A stretch of DNA of 64,000 bases from Chthonomonas sp. UBA2362. GTDB taxonomy: Bacteria > Armatimonadota > Fimbriimonadia > Fimbriimonadales > Fimbriimonadaceae. The DNA is taken from positions 484,794 through 548,793 of the forward strand of contig DDTO01000002.1 of NCBI GenBank assembly GCA_002344135.1. The letters run 5' to 3'. The position numbers were made by a program, and so were the translations under genes. Positions 47,254 through 56,415 of the stretch are shown here, in pieces (within the stretch, counting starts at the first letter, position 1; the number at the start of each line of letters is the position of its first letter). The notes under the pieces are model-generated. The model worked only from the letters and a program-made list of their open reading frames with translations. It searched no databases and was not told the origin of the DNA.

Positions 47254-49833
47254 TCATCGCTGCGACAGCGCCATGACCAGAGCATCTCGGTTCTTCCGCG
47301 CCATCTGGAGCGAAGGATCGAGCCGGATTGCTCGCTCGTAAGCATCGAGCGCTTCGTCATACCGCTCCAGCTGATAGAGCATGTTCCCCCTCAGCAAATG
47401 GGCCTCGGCCCATCCCGGCTCGAGCCGCACCACTGTGTCGAAAGCGTTCATCGCCTCATCGAGATGTCCGAGCGCGTAGTGGATGTTCGCTCGAAGTAGG
47501 TGTGCTTCGGCGCTTCGGGGAAGCACGTCGAGAGCCTGCCGGACCGCCGTCAGGGCGCGCTTGGGCTCGCGGGACTCGAACAGGCGTTCGGCAAGGTAGA
47601 TGAGGTCGGTCGCGCTGGCGACCTTCGCGCGAAGTTCGCCGGTACGAGTGATCTCACCCCTCACGGGGTCGATCGCTTCAGCACGCTCGTAGGCCTCCAG
47701 GGCGCCTTCCGGATCGCCGGCGCGCTCCAGGACTTCGGCGAGCGCGTGCAGGGCAGGGATCGACATCGGGTCGTTCTCGAGCGCCTTCAGGCACGCGTCT
47801 TCGGCGGCGGAGAACCGGCCTCTTTCTACCTGGACGGCGACCAGATCCAGCAGAGCCGGGATGGAGGCGGGGGCCTCGTTCACGCAGCGAATCCGATCCA
47901 TCTCGATCGTCTTCATGAGGGTCGAATAGCGCTCTCTCACGCGCCCCCCGCTGGAGTCCAGGGAAAGGGCTCGGCGGGCCTCTTCGAGCGCCTCCTTCCA
48001 GCGGCCTACACGGTTGAGAAGTTCGGCCTTCGCGATCGGGTACTCCGCGTTATCCGTTGCAAGCTGGATGGCAATGCCCAAGAGGTGAAGGGCCTCGTTG
48101 GACTGGCCAGTCTTGGCGGCCTCCTCAGCTCTGTGGAAGTAGTCCTCCGAATCGGGTGGTTTCGGCACGATCGGGGTGCCCTCGCTCATGAGTTCGGGGT
48201 CCAGGGCGTAGGCTTGCTGGGCCTCCACCACGGCATCGTCCGACCGGCCGAGAGCCTGAAGCACCTCGGCGAGGGCGAGGCGGGCTTTCGCATTCTCCGG
48301 GTCCAATTCGAGGGACCGCCGGAGATGGGGCTCGGCTTCGGCATGGCGATCGAGCTGATGGAGGGTTCTGCCTAGCTGGAAAGGAGCGTACGGATCGTTC
48401 GGATCGAGTTCGGCGGCCCGCTGAAACTCCTCGCAGGACTGCTTCTTCCGCCCTTTGCGGGCGAGCATCGCCCCGCGGCCGATATGCGGGGCGGCGTACT
48501 GGCTATCACATCGTATGGCCCTTTCGTAAGCCTTTATCGCGTCGTCGGTCTTGCTCATGTTCGCCAGGACATTCCCGTGGAGGTTGTGCGCCCTGGCGTT
48601 CATGGCGTCGAGATTGACCGTTTGGTTAATCGCTTTCAGCGCTTCGTCGTAGCGCTTCGCCTTCTGTAAAATCCTCGCTCTGCGAAGGTGTGCCTCGGGG
48701 TCTCCTGGGCGCAGGCTTACTAGTCGGTCGGCGTCGACGAGCGCTTCGTCGAGACGGCCGGCAAAGCGGTGGATGTCCGCGCGACAGCCGAGCGCCAGGG
48801 CGCAGTCAGGGTCAAGGCGGAGGGCCGTCTCGCAGTCCTGCAAGGCATCGTCCGTGCGATCGAAAGTCCACAGCACGCGAGCCCGCCAGCCAAAAGGGTG
48901 GGCGAAGTTCTCATCGAAGGTGGCTGCGCTCGTGGCCGATTCGAGGGCTGCCTCGTCTAGACCGAGGGCGAGATAGGCCGCGCTCTCGAGTATGAGCATT
49001 TCCCGGCCGGAATCAGACTTCTGGAGGATCGACAGTGCCTCCTCGAAGTCTCCGCCGATAAAACTGCAAGCCGCTAAACCGGTCACGGAGTCGGCATCAT
49101 GGGGGTCCAGTTGCAGAGCACGGCTATACACGTCGGCGGCTTCCGGATCGCGTCCGCCCCGGAGCGCGTGGCCCAGAGAGCGGAAGAAATGGGGACTTTC
49201 GGTGGTCTGTTCCGCGCGACTCAGAGACTCGGCCGCATCGTTGAAGTGGCCCAGCGCGAGTTGCGAGAGCCCGGTGAGATAGTACGTGAGCCGGTCATCG
49301 CTCGCCAGAAGACCCTCGAAAGTCGTCAGCGCTTCTGCGAACCAGCCGCTTCGAGCCAGGACCAAACCATGTGCGAACCGAAGCTCGCGTGAGGTCGGCT
49401 CCAACTCGAGGCCGCGCTCGAGTGCTCTTACGGCTTCGGTCGTCCGACCGAGTTCCATGAGCGCGAGTCCCCGGTTGTGGTGGGCCTCGATCAGATTTGG
49501 ATCTCGCTCGATCGCGCGGTCGAAGTAGGGCAGCGCCTCCTCGAGGCGACCCATCTTTGCCAGTATGGCCCCGCGCGCCAGGGGAACCAGCGGAGTGGAC
49601 ATATCGAGCGACCCGGCTTTACGAAGGTCCTCCAGCGCGGCCTCGTACCGTGAGAGTTCACAAAGCGCGAGTGATCGGTTGAGGTGCAACGAGGCCAAAC
49701 GGACCTCGCCCGGACGAACGGAGCCGATCGCCTGGTCGTAGACGGCGACGCGCGCGGTGGGGTCGGCCTCGTCCTCGGCAAGGGCGATCCAACGCGCGAT
49801 TTCATCCTCTCGGGAGGAACCAGCTTGCGCCAT
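47254..49833 (-). CDS. Large tetratricopeptide repeat protein
   Basis: 859 residues made almost wholly of TPR units of 34 residues, for example RYEAALEDLRKAGSLDMSTP, EALPYFDRAIERDPNLIEAHHNRGLALMELGR and AMNAFDTVVRLEPGWAEAHLLRGNMLYQLERYDEALDAYERAIRLDPS. About 20-24 repeats would form a long superhelix for protein binding. There is no signal peptide or catalytic domain. TATCTT lies eight bases before the start. The partner is unknown; such scaffolds often belong to secretion or stress complexes. Confidence 0.9.
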   Translation of the reverse strand: MAQAGSSREDEIARWIALAEDEADPTARVAVYDQAIGSVRPGEVRLASLHLNRSLALCELSRYEAALEDLRKAGSLDMSTPLVPLARGAILAKMGRLEEALPYFDRAIERDPNLIEAHHNRGLALMELGRTTEAVRALERGLELEPTSRELRFAHGLVLARSGWFAEALTTFEGLLASDDRLTYYLTGLSQLALGHFNDAAESLSRAEQTTESPHFFRSLGHALRGGRDPEAADVYSRALQLDPHDADSVTGLAACSFIGGDFEEALSILQKSDSGREMLILESAAYLALGLDEAALESATSAATFDENFAHPFGWRARVLWTFDRTDDALQDCETALRLDPDCALALGCRADIHRFAGRLDEALVDADRLVSLRPGDPEAHLRRARILQKAKRYDEALKAINQTVNLDAMNARAHNLHGNVLANMSKTDDAIKAYERAIRCDSQYAAPHIGRGAMLARKGRKKQSCEEFQRAAELDPNDPYAPFQLGRTLHQLDRHAEAEPHLRRSLELDPENAKARLALAEVLQALGRSDDAVVEAQQAYALDPELMSEGTPIVPKPPDSEDYFHRAEEAAKTGQSNEALHLLGIAIQLATDNAEYPIAKAELLNRVGRWKEALEEARRALSLDSSGGRVRERYSTLMKTIEMDRIRCVNEAPASIPALLDLVAVQVERGRFSAAEDACLKALENDPMSIPALHALAEVLERAGDPEGALEAYERAEAIDPVRGEITRTGELRAKVASATDLIYLAERLFESREPKRALTAVRQALDVLPRSAEAHLLRANIHYALGHLDEAMNAFDTVVRLEPGWAEAHLLRGNMLYQLERYDEALDAYERAIRLDPSLQMARKNRDALVMALSQR

Positions 49834-49856
49834 CGGATTCCAAGATACACGAACGG

Positions 49857-51113
49857 CTAGCCGACTGTGCCGATCAGGTAGGCGATGCCCATCATCTCGC
49901 GGTCGGCCCCGTTGCCGAACTTGACTGGAACCGGAGTCCTTCCCTCGTTGCGGCCACTATGCTTCCCATTATCGTAGGTGAACTCCGCTCGGAGTCGCGA
50001 GCCCTTCGGCAGGCCGATCGGAGTCGGGAAAAGATAGCTGCCTATCCAGATCGGATTCCATTTGTAGATGCCCAAGGCGATCTTCCGGCCGCCCTCGGGG
50101 AGGATCAGGTCGACGACGATCTGGCTGCAGAAGAGTCGAGCTTCGGGATAAAGCCCAAAGAGGAGGCTGTCCTCTTCGATCTCGACCGTTTCGGTCAAGG
50201 TCGGCGTGCCTTCGGGAGGGATCAGGAAGTCGGTGCGAGTGCGACTCACCCACCGTGCTTTCGACGGGGGTTCGGTCGTGAAATAGAGGGCGATCTCGAT
50301 TCCTGCGTCCTCGGGCTTGCCGGTCGGCTGATACAGAACCTGGACCGCCAAGTCCTTGGCCGTGACCTCCGCAGAGGCCATTCGTGGGAACCATGGGGGA
50401 TATCCTGGGGCCCACGTGGCCAGGATGTTCAAGTTCGTCGGGTCCCCGAGGTAGGGCCGGAGCGAACCATAGGTGTCGATCCCCGCACCCGATCGATCTC
50501 TTCGCGCCAGCTGTCCGACCGCGTCTTGTGCGACCAGGACGTGGCGTACGGCCTTCGGGGCCAGTGGGCGCACGTCGACGGCCCGGATTCGTCGCCCCAG
50601 CGCCGCCCCGGATGGCAGCGTGTAAGCGCGCCAGTACGCCAGCCCTTCCGCCTTGACCGGTTTGGGCTTGGGAAGCTTCAGCACGAGATCGGGCTCACCG
50701 AGGCTCCAGACAGGGGCGGGCGGCGGTAGCTCGATCTTGGGCCCCTCGGGCGTGCCGAGGCGAACCCACTCCTGAATCGTGACAACCTCCTCATCTGTGA
50801 GCGCTTCTTGCAAGGCGATGGTCCCGAAGTCGGAGTGCATGTGGGTCGGCGGCATGCTCCTGATCATCGCGATGGTCCGGACGAGGGAGGCCCGTTTCAT
50901 CACGTCGGTGTAGGTGACGAGAGGGAAGGGCGCGTGGCCGCTTTCGACATGGCAAGAGAGGCACTTCTGGCGGAACATCGGCGCGATATCGGCCGAGAAA
51001 GTGGGATCACCCGTTCGCTTGACAGGCGCCGGTCGATCGGGAGGGGTGTGCTGCTGGCGGCTCAGGCCGTAGGCGAGGACGGGCAGGGCGAGAAGGGCGA
51101 GGATGGGACGCAT
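49857..51113 (-). CDS. Secreted protein with c-type haem (CxxCH) domain
   Basis: 418 residues from ATG 51113, which overlaps the DUF1501 stop (TGATG). Signal peptide PILALLALPVLAYGLS, then a cytochrome c-like segment with one haem site, CLSCH at 51-55 (FSADIAPMFRQKCLSCHVESGHAPFPL) and MPPTHMHSD, followed by QEWVRLGTPEGP and a beta-sandwich C-terminal part (monooxygenase-like ascorbate/copper fold, GLYPEARLFCSQIVVDLILPEG). Similar proteins are common in Planctomycetes. Co-expressed with DUF1501. Role in electron transfer or polymer oxidation is a guess. Confidence 0.8.
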   Translation of the reverse strand: MRPILALLALPVLAYGLSRQQHTPPDRPAPVKRTGDPTFSADIAPMFRQKCLSCHVESGHAPFPLVTYTDVMKRASLVRTIAMIRSMPPTHMHSDFGTIALQEALTDEEVVTIQEWVRLGTPEGPKIELPPPAPVWSLGEPDLVLKLPKPKPVKAEGLAYWRAYTLPSGAALGRRIRAVDVRPLAPKAVRHVLVAQDAVGQLARRDRSGAGIDTYGSLRPYLGDPTNLNILATWAPGYPPWFPRMASAEVTAKDLAVQVLYQPTGKPEDAGIEIALYFTTEPPSKARWVSRTRTDFLIPPEGTPTLTETVEIEEDSLLFGLYPEARLFCSQIVVDLILPEGGRKIALGIYKWNPIWIGSYLFPTPIGLPKGSRLRAEFTYDNGKHSGRNEGRTPVPVKFGNGADREMMGIAYLIGTVG

Positions 51114-52570
51114 CAGGCAAGAAGCTTCTCCACGACGGATCCGGAGACGTCCGTTAAGCGGAAGTTCCGGCCCATGTGTTTGTACGTCAGGCGCGTGTGA
51201 TCGAGTCCCATCAAGTGCAGTATCGTCGCGTGCAAGTCGTTCACGCTGACCGGATCTTCGACGATCGAGTAACCCAATTCGTCGGTTGCGCCGATTGCGA
51301 CGCCAGGCTTGATGCCGCCGCCGGCCATCCACAAGGTGAATGCCTTGGGGTGGTGGTCTCGGCCAGGATAGGGCGAGCCGCCACGCCCCTCGTTGATCGG
51401 AGTCCGACCGAACTCGCCGGACCAGACCACGATGACGTCGTCGAGCAGCCCGAGCCTCTTGAGGTCCTTGACCAGCGCCGCCGCCGCGCGGTCGGTCTGG
51501 CGGCACATCGTCGAGAGACCCTCGCGAATGTCGCTATCCGCGCTCGTTCCGTGATGATCCCACCCGCGATGGTAGAGCTGGACGAATCGGACTCCCCGCT
51601 GAACCAGCCGCCGTGCGAGCAGGCAATTGTTGGCAAATGAGGCTTTGCCGGGCTCAGTCCCGTACAGTTCGTGGACCTCGGCGGGCTCCTTCGCGATGTC
51701 CATGAGTTCGGGCACGCTCGTTTGCATCCGGTACGCCATTTCGTACTGGGCGATGCGGGTCTCGATCTCGGGATCGCCGACCGAATCGAGCCGGAGCCGA
51801 TTCAGATCGCGGATGGCATCGAGAGTGTCTCGCCGGATTTCGCGGCTCACTCCGTCGGGGTCCGACACGAAGAGCACGGCATCGCCTTTCGACCGGAACT
51901 CGACACCTTGGTAGACCGTGGGAAGGAAGCCGCTGCCCCAGCACGACTTCCCGCCATCCGGATTGTTAATACCCGAGAGCAGCACGACGAAACCGGGCAA
52001 GTCAGCGTTATCCGATCCTAACCCATAGGTTAACCAGGAGCCCATGCTGGGCCGCCCGGGAAGTTGGAAGCCAGTGTTCATGAAGATCTGGGCAGGCGCG
52101 TGATTGAACTGCTCCGTGTGCATCGAGCGCACGATCGCAATATCGTCGGCGACTTCCTTGAGATGCGGCAGCAGTTCGCTGATTTGGTGGCCCGATTGTC
52201 CGACCTTATCGAACTTATAAGGGGAGCCGAGGAGGCGAGGTTTGCCCCGAATAAAGGCGAAGCGCTCGCCCTTGAGTAGCTCCTCAGGGCAGTCCTGACC
52301 GTCGTACTTCACGAGAGTCGGTTTGCCATCGAACATATCGAGCTGCGAGGGCGCGCCGGCCATAAACAAGTAGATGACGGCTTTGGCTCGGGCTTTGAAA
52401 TGGGGCGGCTTCGGGGCAAAGGGGTCCGTCCGGGCTTGCTCTTGGAGCGCTGCCAAGACCGGCTCCGAGAGCATCGAGGTCAGGGCAAGGCCACCGATGC
52501 CATAGCCGACCTCCTTGAAGAAGGTTCGGCGCGTAATGCGGCGGAGGATTTCTCGCTCGGGCGAATCCAT
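51113..52570 (-). CDS. DUF1501 protein, Tat-exported
   Basis: 485 residues. An N-terminal twin-arginine signal (RRITRRTFFKEVGYG then a hydrophobic stretch) leads into DUF1501, a sulfatase/alkaline-phosphatase-superfamily relative abundant in Planctomycetes: AKAVIYLFMAGAPSQLDMFDGKP, NTGFQLPGRPSMGSWLTYGLG, HRGWDHH, VVWSGEFGRTP and GRDHHPKAFTLWMAGGGIKPGVA. In planctomycetes DUF1501 is paired with a cytochrome-like DUF1549/DUF1553 protein; here the partner is the CxxCH protein downstream. Activity unknown. Confidence 0.93.
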   Translation of the reverse strand: MDSPEREILRRITRRTFFKEVGYGIGGLALTSMLSEPVLAALQEQARTDPFAPKPPHFKARAKAVIYLFMAGAPSQLDMFDGKPTLVKYDGQDCPEELLKGERFAFIRGKPRLLGSPYKFDKVGQSGHQISELLPHLKEVADDIAIVRSMHTEQFNHAPAQIFMNTGFQLPGRPSMGSWLTYGLGSDNADLPGFVVLLSGINNPDGGKSCWGSGFLPTVYQGVEFRSKGDAVLFVSDPDGVSREIRRDTLDAIRDLNRLRLDSVGDPEIETRIAQYEMAYRMQTSVPELMDIAKEPAEVHELYGTEPGKASFANNCLLARRLVQRGVRFVQLYHRGWDHHGTSADSDIREGLSTMCRQTDRAAAALVKDLKRLGLLDDVIVVWSGEFGRTPINEGRGGSPYPGRDHHPKAFTLWMAGGGIKPGVAIGATDELGYSIVEDPVSVNDLHATILHLMGLDHTRLTYKHMGRNFRLTDVSGSVVEKLLA

Positions 52571-52576
52571 GGATTC

Positions 52577-52582
52577 AGTGTA
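52577..52582 (-). promoter_or_regulatory. Leaderless -10 (TACACT) of the DUF1501 operon
   Basis: TACACT, six bases, ATG 52570 on the minus strand; the same hexamer and spacing as before GTG 15546. Confidence 0.55.
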
Positions 52583-52807
52583 GCCGAAGGCGCCGGATTA
52601 CCGGCTTTTTGGGCTACGGGAACCATCGGCCCGATAAAAAGATTGCTCTAAATACCGGTCGACCTAAAGAACTCCGCTCAAGCGACCGAATTGAAAACTA
52701 AGGTTGTGGCCAGGAAGCGATTCCGGCCGACGTCCCAGACGAACCGCAAGGTTCCGTCCTAGCGCAAGAAACGAAGCAAAGAGTCTCCGGGCCGATTTTG
52801 TCCTCTC

Positions 52808-54766
52808 CTATCGGTCCGGATTTTTTCTTGTTTCAGGGGCCAATTCGCGTGCCTTGTCGGCGAAGGCGATCGCCGTATGGACGAACTCGGCGTGCGACCA
52901 GGTGAGGGGCGACACGGAGAGCGGTTCGCCGGTCTCGGGGTGGAACTGCTCGGGAAGGACTCCGGTGGAGGTGGCTCGCCGCACGACCCAGTCCAAGATC
53001 CGTCGAGGTTCTTCGAGATCGGAGGACGTCTTGGACGAGACCAAGAGGTTCTGAGCCCGCCACAACGTGCAGATTGGCCACGGATTGCCCGGGTAGGCAT
53101 CGGTGCGCCGGAAGTAGTAATCCCCTTCGTAACGGGCGAGCCCGCCGACCGGAGTTCGCACCGAGAGCCGATCGACCACGACGCTGAGAGTCGTTTCGAG
53201 TCGGGGATCACCCGGATCGAATAGTCCGAACCGAGCGACGCCGAGCACCGAGGCGTCGACCGTCCGATCGGGTTCGAGTCTCCCGGTCGGAGATTGGAAA
53301 AGGCGTCGGAAGAAGACCCCCCGGTTCGCATCGAAGAGGTGCTCGAAGAGCGCGTCCCGAACTTCCCCGGCAGCTTCCTCTAGACTGTGGGCGAGGTCGT
53401 CGCCGGCTTCGCCGGCGCTTTGCGCCGCCGCTCGCAGGGCGGCGGCAACCGAGGCAACCGTGAAGGTGTGGATACCGCGGCGCTCTTCCCAGAGATCCCA
53501 ACTAGGCAACGGCAGGCCCGTTTGTGGGTCGCGGTACTCCATCAAGTACCTCGCAGCGGGTCGCACCAGGTCGCGGTACAAGTCCGGATGGAATCCGCGA
53601 GCCATGTGGCGGCATGCGGCGAGGACCACGAGCGCCGTTTCGTCTTCTTGAAAGGGCACTTCAGCATGCCCGTCGACCACCCAGGGATGCCAACTCGCGC
53701 CGACAGTGCCGTCGGGGCCGTACTTTTGGAGGAAGGCCGGTCGATCACGAGGAAGGATCCGCAAGCAAAATTCGAAGAACCGCCTGCTGATGTCCACGAG
53801 GCCGACCTCGTCGAAGATCGTGCTCACGAATGCGCCGTCCCGGGGCCACATGTAGGCATAGGTGGCTCGATTGGTCGCCATGATGTCGCTGTCGGTCGCC
53901 GCGATGACGGCCCCGCCCCGATCGACGTGGCTGGTCATGATGGCCAGGCTCTGTCGGACCAAAGCCTGGACCCCGCTCGACAGTCCTTCCAGTCGCCGAT
54001 CGAGTTCGGTGGGCAGCCAGGCGGACCATCGCCGAGTCTCTTCGTCCAGGACATCTTCGACCGGACGCCCTCGTACGGTCGCCAACAGCCCCGACACCTC
54101 ATCGAGGTCAGCGCCTGCCACGAGTGCGTAGCTGGCGTGAGTTGGGCGGTCTGCTACCGTGCTCGCCTGGATGCAGAAGGTCGAGTCGACGCTGCCCTGC
54201 GCGATCGGGTTCATGCTCAGGTGGCCGTCTTCGGCATCGCGCCAGGTCCCTTCTTTGCCGTCGAAAGCCTTGATTCCGGTCGCATACTCGACGAGGCCGC
54301 CCTCGTCGGTCCATCCGGCGCAAAGGATCCAGTGGGGCCCTTTGTAGTGGATTACCGCATCGAGGAACGGGTTGTAGAAAGCCGTATCACCGATGTCGGT
54401 TTCGGCCAGGCGGAGGTCCTGTGAGAAGAAGATGCGGATCGGACCCTCTCGTTCGGAGGCGATCTGAATCTGGCGCAAGAAGACGTTCGACTCAACGAGG
54501 ACCGATTCCCGCAACTCAAGGACAAGCCCGGGCCGCCGAAGGCGGGAAACGGCCACCAGCGAACCCGGCACGTACGACTGTTCGCAGATCCATTCGGAGC
54601 CGTCACACCAGGAAAACGATCCACCTGCGTACACGCCCATCCGAATGGAGTAGCCGGCCAAGTGATTGAATTTGCCGACAAGAGGATAGAAGAGATCGCG
54701 GATCGCTCCCCGATCGTCGAGGTTCAGCAGCAGGCTTCCGTTGCCGAGCACGATCGGTCGGGGCAT
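52808..54766 (-). CDS. Glycoside hydrolase family 15 (glucoamylase-like)
   Basis: 652 residues from ATG 54766. N-terminal beta-sandwich (NGSLLLNLDDRGAIRDLFYPLVG, YSIRMGVYAGGSFSW, SYVPGSLVAVSRLRRPG) followed by an (alpha/alpha)6 barrel with YAYMWPRDGAFVSTIFDEVGL (first catalytic-site region), SWDLWEERRGIHTFTVASV, EGDYYFRRTDAYPGNPWPICTLW and GVLPEQFHPETGEPLSVSPLTWSHAEFVHT (second catalytic Glu region). GH15 enzymes release glucose or act on isomaltosides/trehalose. No signal peptide, so intracellular, consistent with glycogen or trehalose use. Leaderless CACAAT. Confidence 0.93.
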   Translation of the reverse strand: MPRPIVLGNGSLLLNLDDRGAIRDLFYPLVGKFNHLAGYSIRMGVYAGGSFSWCDGSEWICEQSYVPGSLVAVSRLRRPGLVLELRESVLVESNVFLRQIQIASEREGPIRIFFSQDLRLAETDIGDTAFYNPFLDAVIHYKGPHWILCAGWTDEGGLVEYATGIKAFDGKEGTWRDAEDGHLSMNPIAQGSVDSTFCIQASTVADRPTHASYALVAGADLDEVSGLLATVRGRPVEDVLDEETRRWSAWLPTELDRRLEGLSSGVQALVRQSLAIMTSHVDRGGAVIAATDSDIMATNRATYAYMWPRDGAFVSTIFDEVGLVDISRRFFEFCLRILPRDRPAFLQKYGPDGTVGASWHPWVVDGHAEVPFQEDETALVVLAACRHMARGFHPDLYRDLVRPAARYLMEYRDPQTGLPLPSWDLWEERRGIHTFTVASVAAALRAAAQSAGEAGDDLAHSLEEAAGEVRDALFEHLFDANRGVFFRRLFQSPTGRLEPDRTVDASVLGVARFGLFDPGDPRLETTLSVVVDRLSVRTPVGGLARYEGDYYFRRTDAYPGNPWPICTLWRAQNLLVSSKTSSDLEEPRRILDWVVRRATSTGVLPEQFHPETGEPLSVSPLTWSHAEFVHTAIAFADKARELAPETRKNPDR

Positions 54767-54772
54767 GGCACG

Positions 54773-54778
54773 ATTGTG
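54773..54778 (-). promoter_or_regulatory. Leaderless -10 (CACAAT) of the GH15 gene
   Basis: CACAAT, six bases, ATG 54766 on the minus strand; hisC has the same hexamer and spacing. Confidence 0.45.
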
Positions 54779-54838
54779 GCAGGCCACGATCGGAACGTCC
54801 GCCTTCCGCCCGGTGTAGAAGTCTTGAGACCAATCAGA

Positions 54839-55978
54839 ATGCAGACCTCGATGTCAGCCTCCTATCCCCTGCATCAGCCGATCGGCGCGCTTATGCGCCC
54901 GCTCGAACCGCTGCAGGTCGAGGACAGCCTCCAGGTCGCAGCCGAACGGATGCGTGAAGAGGGCATCGAGATCGTTCCCGTTGCTCGGGGCGACGCTTAC
55001 GTGGGGGCGATCACTCCGGCTTCGCTGGTCCGTGCCGTCGGTGCGGGGCACTCGCCGCTCGAAGCGGTGGGAGATCATGTCGACCCATACTGGCCCGCGA
55101 TGCCGGGCTACGCGCTCGCAGTCGAGGCTTTGCGGTTGCTCGAGGACTTGCGGGTCCCCGTCGTCGTCGTGCTCGACGGCGCCGGCTCGGTCGCAGGGCT
55201 CTTCTCCGGCGCGAACCTGGTGGCTCCGCCCCCAGATCCGATCAGACCTCGGCTCGTCGGTGGGATGGCGACTCCTTTGGGTGTCTACCTTACCAACGGC
55301 GTCGTGGCCGGGGGCGCGCCGAAGTGGGCTTTGGTGCTGACAGGCGCGCTTCTCTTTTTGCTGTTCGTCATCGCGAACGTGGTGTCCGGCCAGGTTCACG
55401 ACTGGAGTCGCTCGATCGCCATGAGTCCGGATCTCCGGGTCGGGCTCGCGGGTGGGCTGGCCGCCGTGCTCTTCTTCGCCGGGCTTCGTCTGTCGCCGAT
55501 CGCGGGGATCCACGCTGCCGAGCATATGGTGGTCCATGCGATCGAGAGAGGCGAGCCACTGAACGTGGAAGTCGTCTCACGGATGCCGAGGGTCCATCCT
55601 CGATGTGGGACCAATTTGGCGGCGGGAGCGATGCTCTTCATCGGCGTGTCGAGTGGTAATTGGTCGCCCGACCCCGACTTGCGCCTCCTCGCTGCCGTCC
55701 TCGTTACGCTCGTTTTCTGGCGTCCGCTCGGCTCGATGCTTCAGTACTTTGTAACAACCAAACCTCCCACTCGCGCCCAAATCGAGATGGGGATCGCGGC
55801 GGGACGGGAACTGCTCGATCGCTACCAGCGCGGCCCGACCGGCGTGCCCGGAATCGGCGCCCGCCTATGGAACAGCGGTCTTCCCCAAATCATCCTCGGC
55901 TCATCTGCGGCAAGCCTCCTCGTCTACGGCCTCGCGGCATGGACCGGCTTCGAAGCACTGACGCGGGTATACTTCTAG
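54839..55978 (+). CDS. CBS domain-DUF1385 fusion membrane protein
   Basis: 379 residues (ATG 54839; 54851 possible). The first 120 residues form a CBS pair (LMRPLEPLQVEDSLQVAAERMREEGIEIVPVA, YVGAITPASLVRAVG, EDLRVPVVVVLDGAGSVAGLFSGANL), then four membrane helices with the DUF1385 (YqhQ-like) signature IHAAEHMVVHAIERGEPLNVEVVSRMPRVHPRCGTNLA, a His/Cys-rich metal-like site. DUF1385 proteins are uncharacterised membrane proteins; fusion to CBS suggests adenosine-nucleotide control. The C-terminus has TRAQIEMGIAAGRELLDRY. No clear ribosome binding site or -10. Confidence 0.8.
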   Translation: MQTSMSASYPLHQPIGALMRPLEPLQVEDSLQVAAERMREEGIEIVPVARGDAYVGAITPASLVRAVGAGHSPLEAVGDHVDPYWPAMPGYALAVEALRLLEDLRVPVVVVLDGAGSVAGLFSGANLVAPPPDPIRPRLVGGMATPLGVYLTNGVVAGGAPKWALVLTGALLFLLFVIANVVSGQVHDWSRSIAMSPDLRVGLAGGLAAVLFFAGLRLSPIAGIHAAEHMVVHAIERGEPLNVEVVSRMPRVHPRCGTNLAAGAMLFIGVSSGNWSPDPDLRLLAAVLVTLVFWRPLGSMLQYFVTTKPPTRAQIEMGIAAGRELLDRYQRGPTGVPGIGARLWNSGLPQIILGSSAASLLVYGLAAWTGFEALTRVYF

Positions 55979-56008
55979 GCTCGCCCGCAAGGGCTTTCGG
56001 AGATTCAG

Positions 56009-56263
56009 TTGGACTCGAAGACCATTTACTACATCGTTTTGGGGCTCGCGGTGCTCGTCGCCATCGTGTTCGCGCTCTTGATCTTCGTGACCGGCAAGGG
56101 CGATGCCATGTCGGGCGGTAGCGGCTCGATACGAACCACGTTCAAAGGGAGGGCGACCTTCGACGATGCGGTTTCGAACCTGACGCTCTGGCTGGGTGCG
56201 GGATTCATCGTGCTGATGCTCCTTCTCGACTGGATGGGCACCCAGATCTTCCCGCGAACCTGA
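56009..56263 (+). CDS. secG: SecG-like preprotein translocase subunit
   Basis: 84 residues from a TTG start with CGGAGA upstream. Two membrane helices (YYIVLGLAVLVAIVFALLIFV and LTLWLGAGFIVLMLLLDWM) flank a Gly/Ser loop (GKGDAMSGGSGSIRTTFKGRATFD), the SecG layout. SecG assists SecYE and SecA. It is 30 bases after the DUF1385 gene. The loop motif departs somewhat from proteobacterial SecG, so a moderate level of certainty. Confidence 0.75.
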   Translation: MDSKTIYYIVLGLAVLVAIVFALLIFVTGKGDAMSGGSGSIRTTFKGRATFDDAVSNLTLWLGAGFIVLMLLLDWMGTQIFPRT

Positions 56264-56273
56264 AGCGATTATC

Positions 56274-56325
56274 TGTGGAGTGCGCCGGCTTGACGACGCT
56301 TTGAATGGCGCGGGCTTGACCGCGC
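56274..56325 (+). repeat. Dispersed repeat R3, copy 3 (double, diverged)
   Basis: TGTGGAGTGCGCCGGCTTGA-CGACGCTTTG followed by GGCGCGGGCTTGACCGCGCG. It resembles the R3 copies at 15441 and 28421 and lies just after secG. Confidence 0.6.
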
Positions 56326-56415
56326 GAACGGCGCACCGGAAGTCGCCGCAGCTACCAACCGAAGATCAATTCGGCTTCTGGTGCTTCCGGCTTAGGGAAC
56401 CAGCGCGACGGCTCC

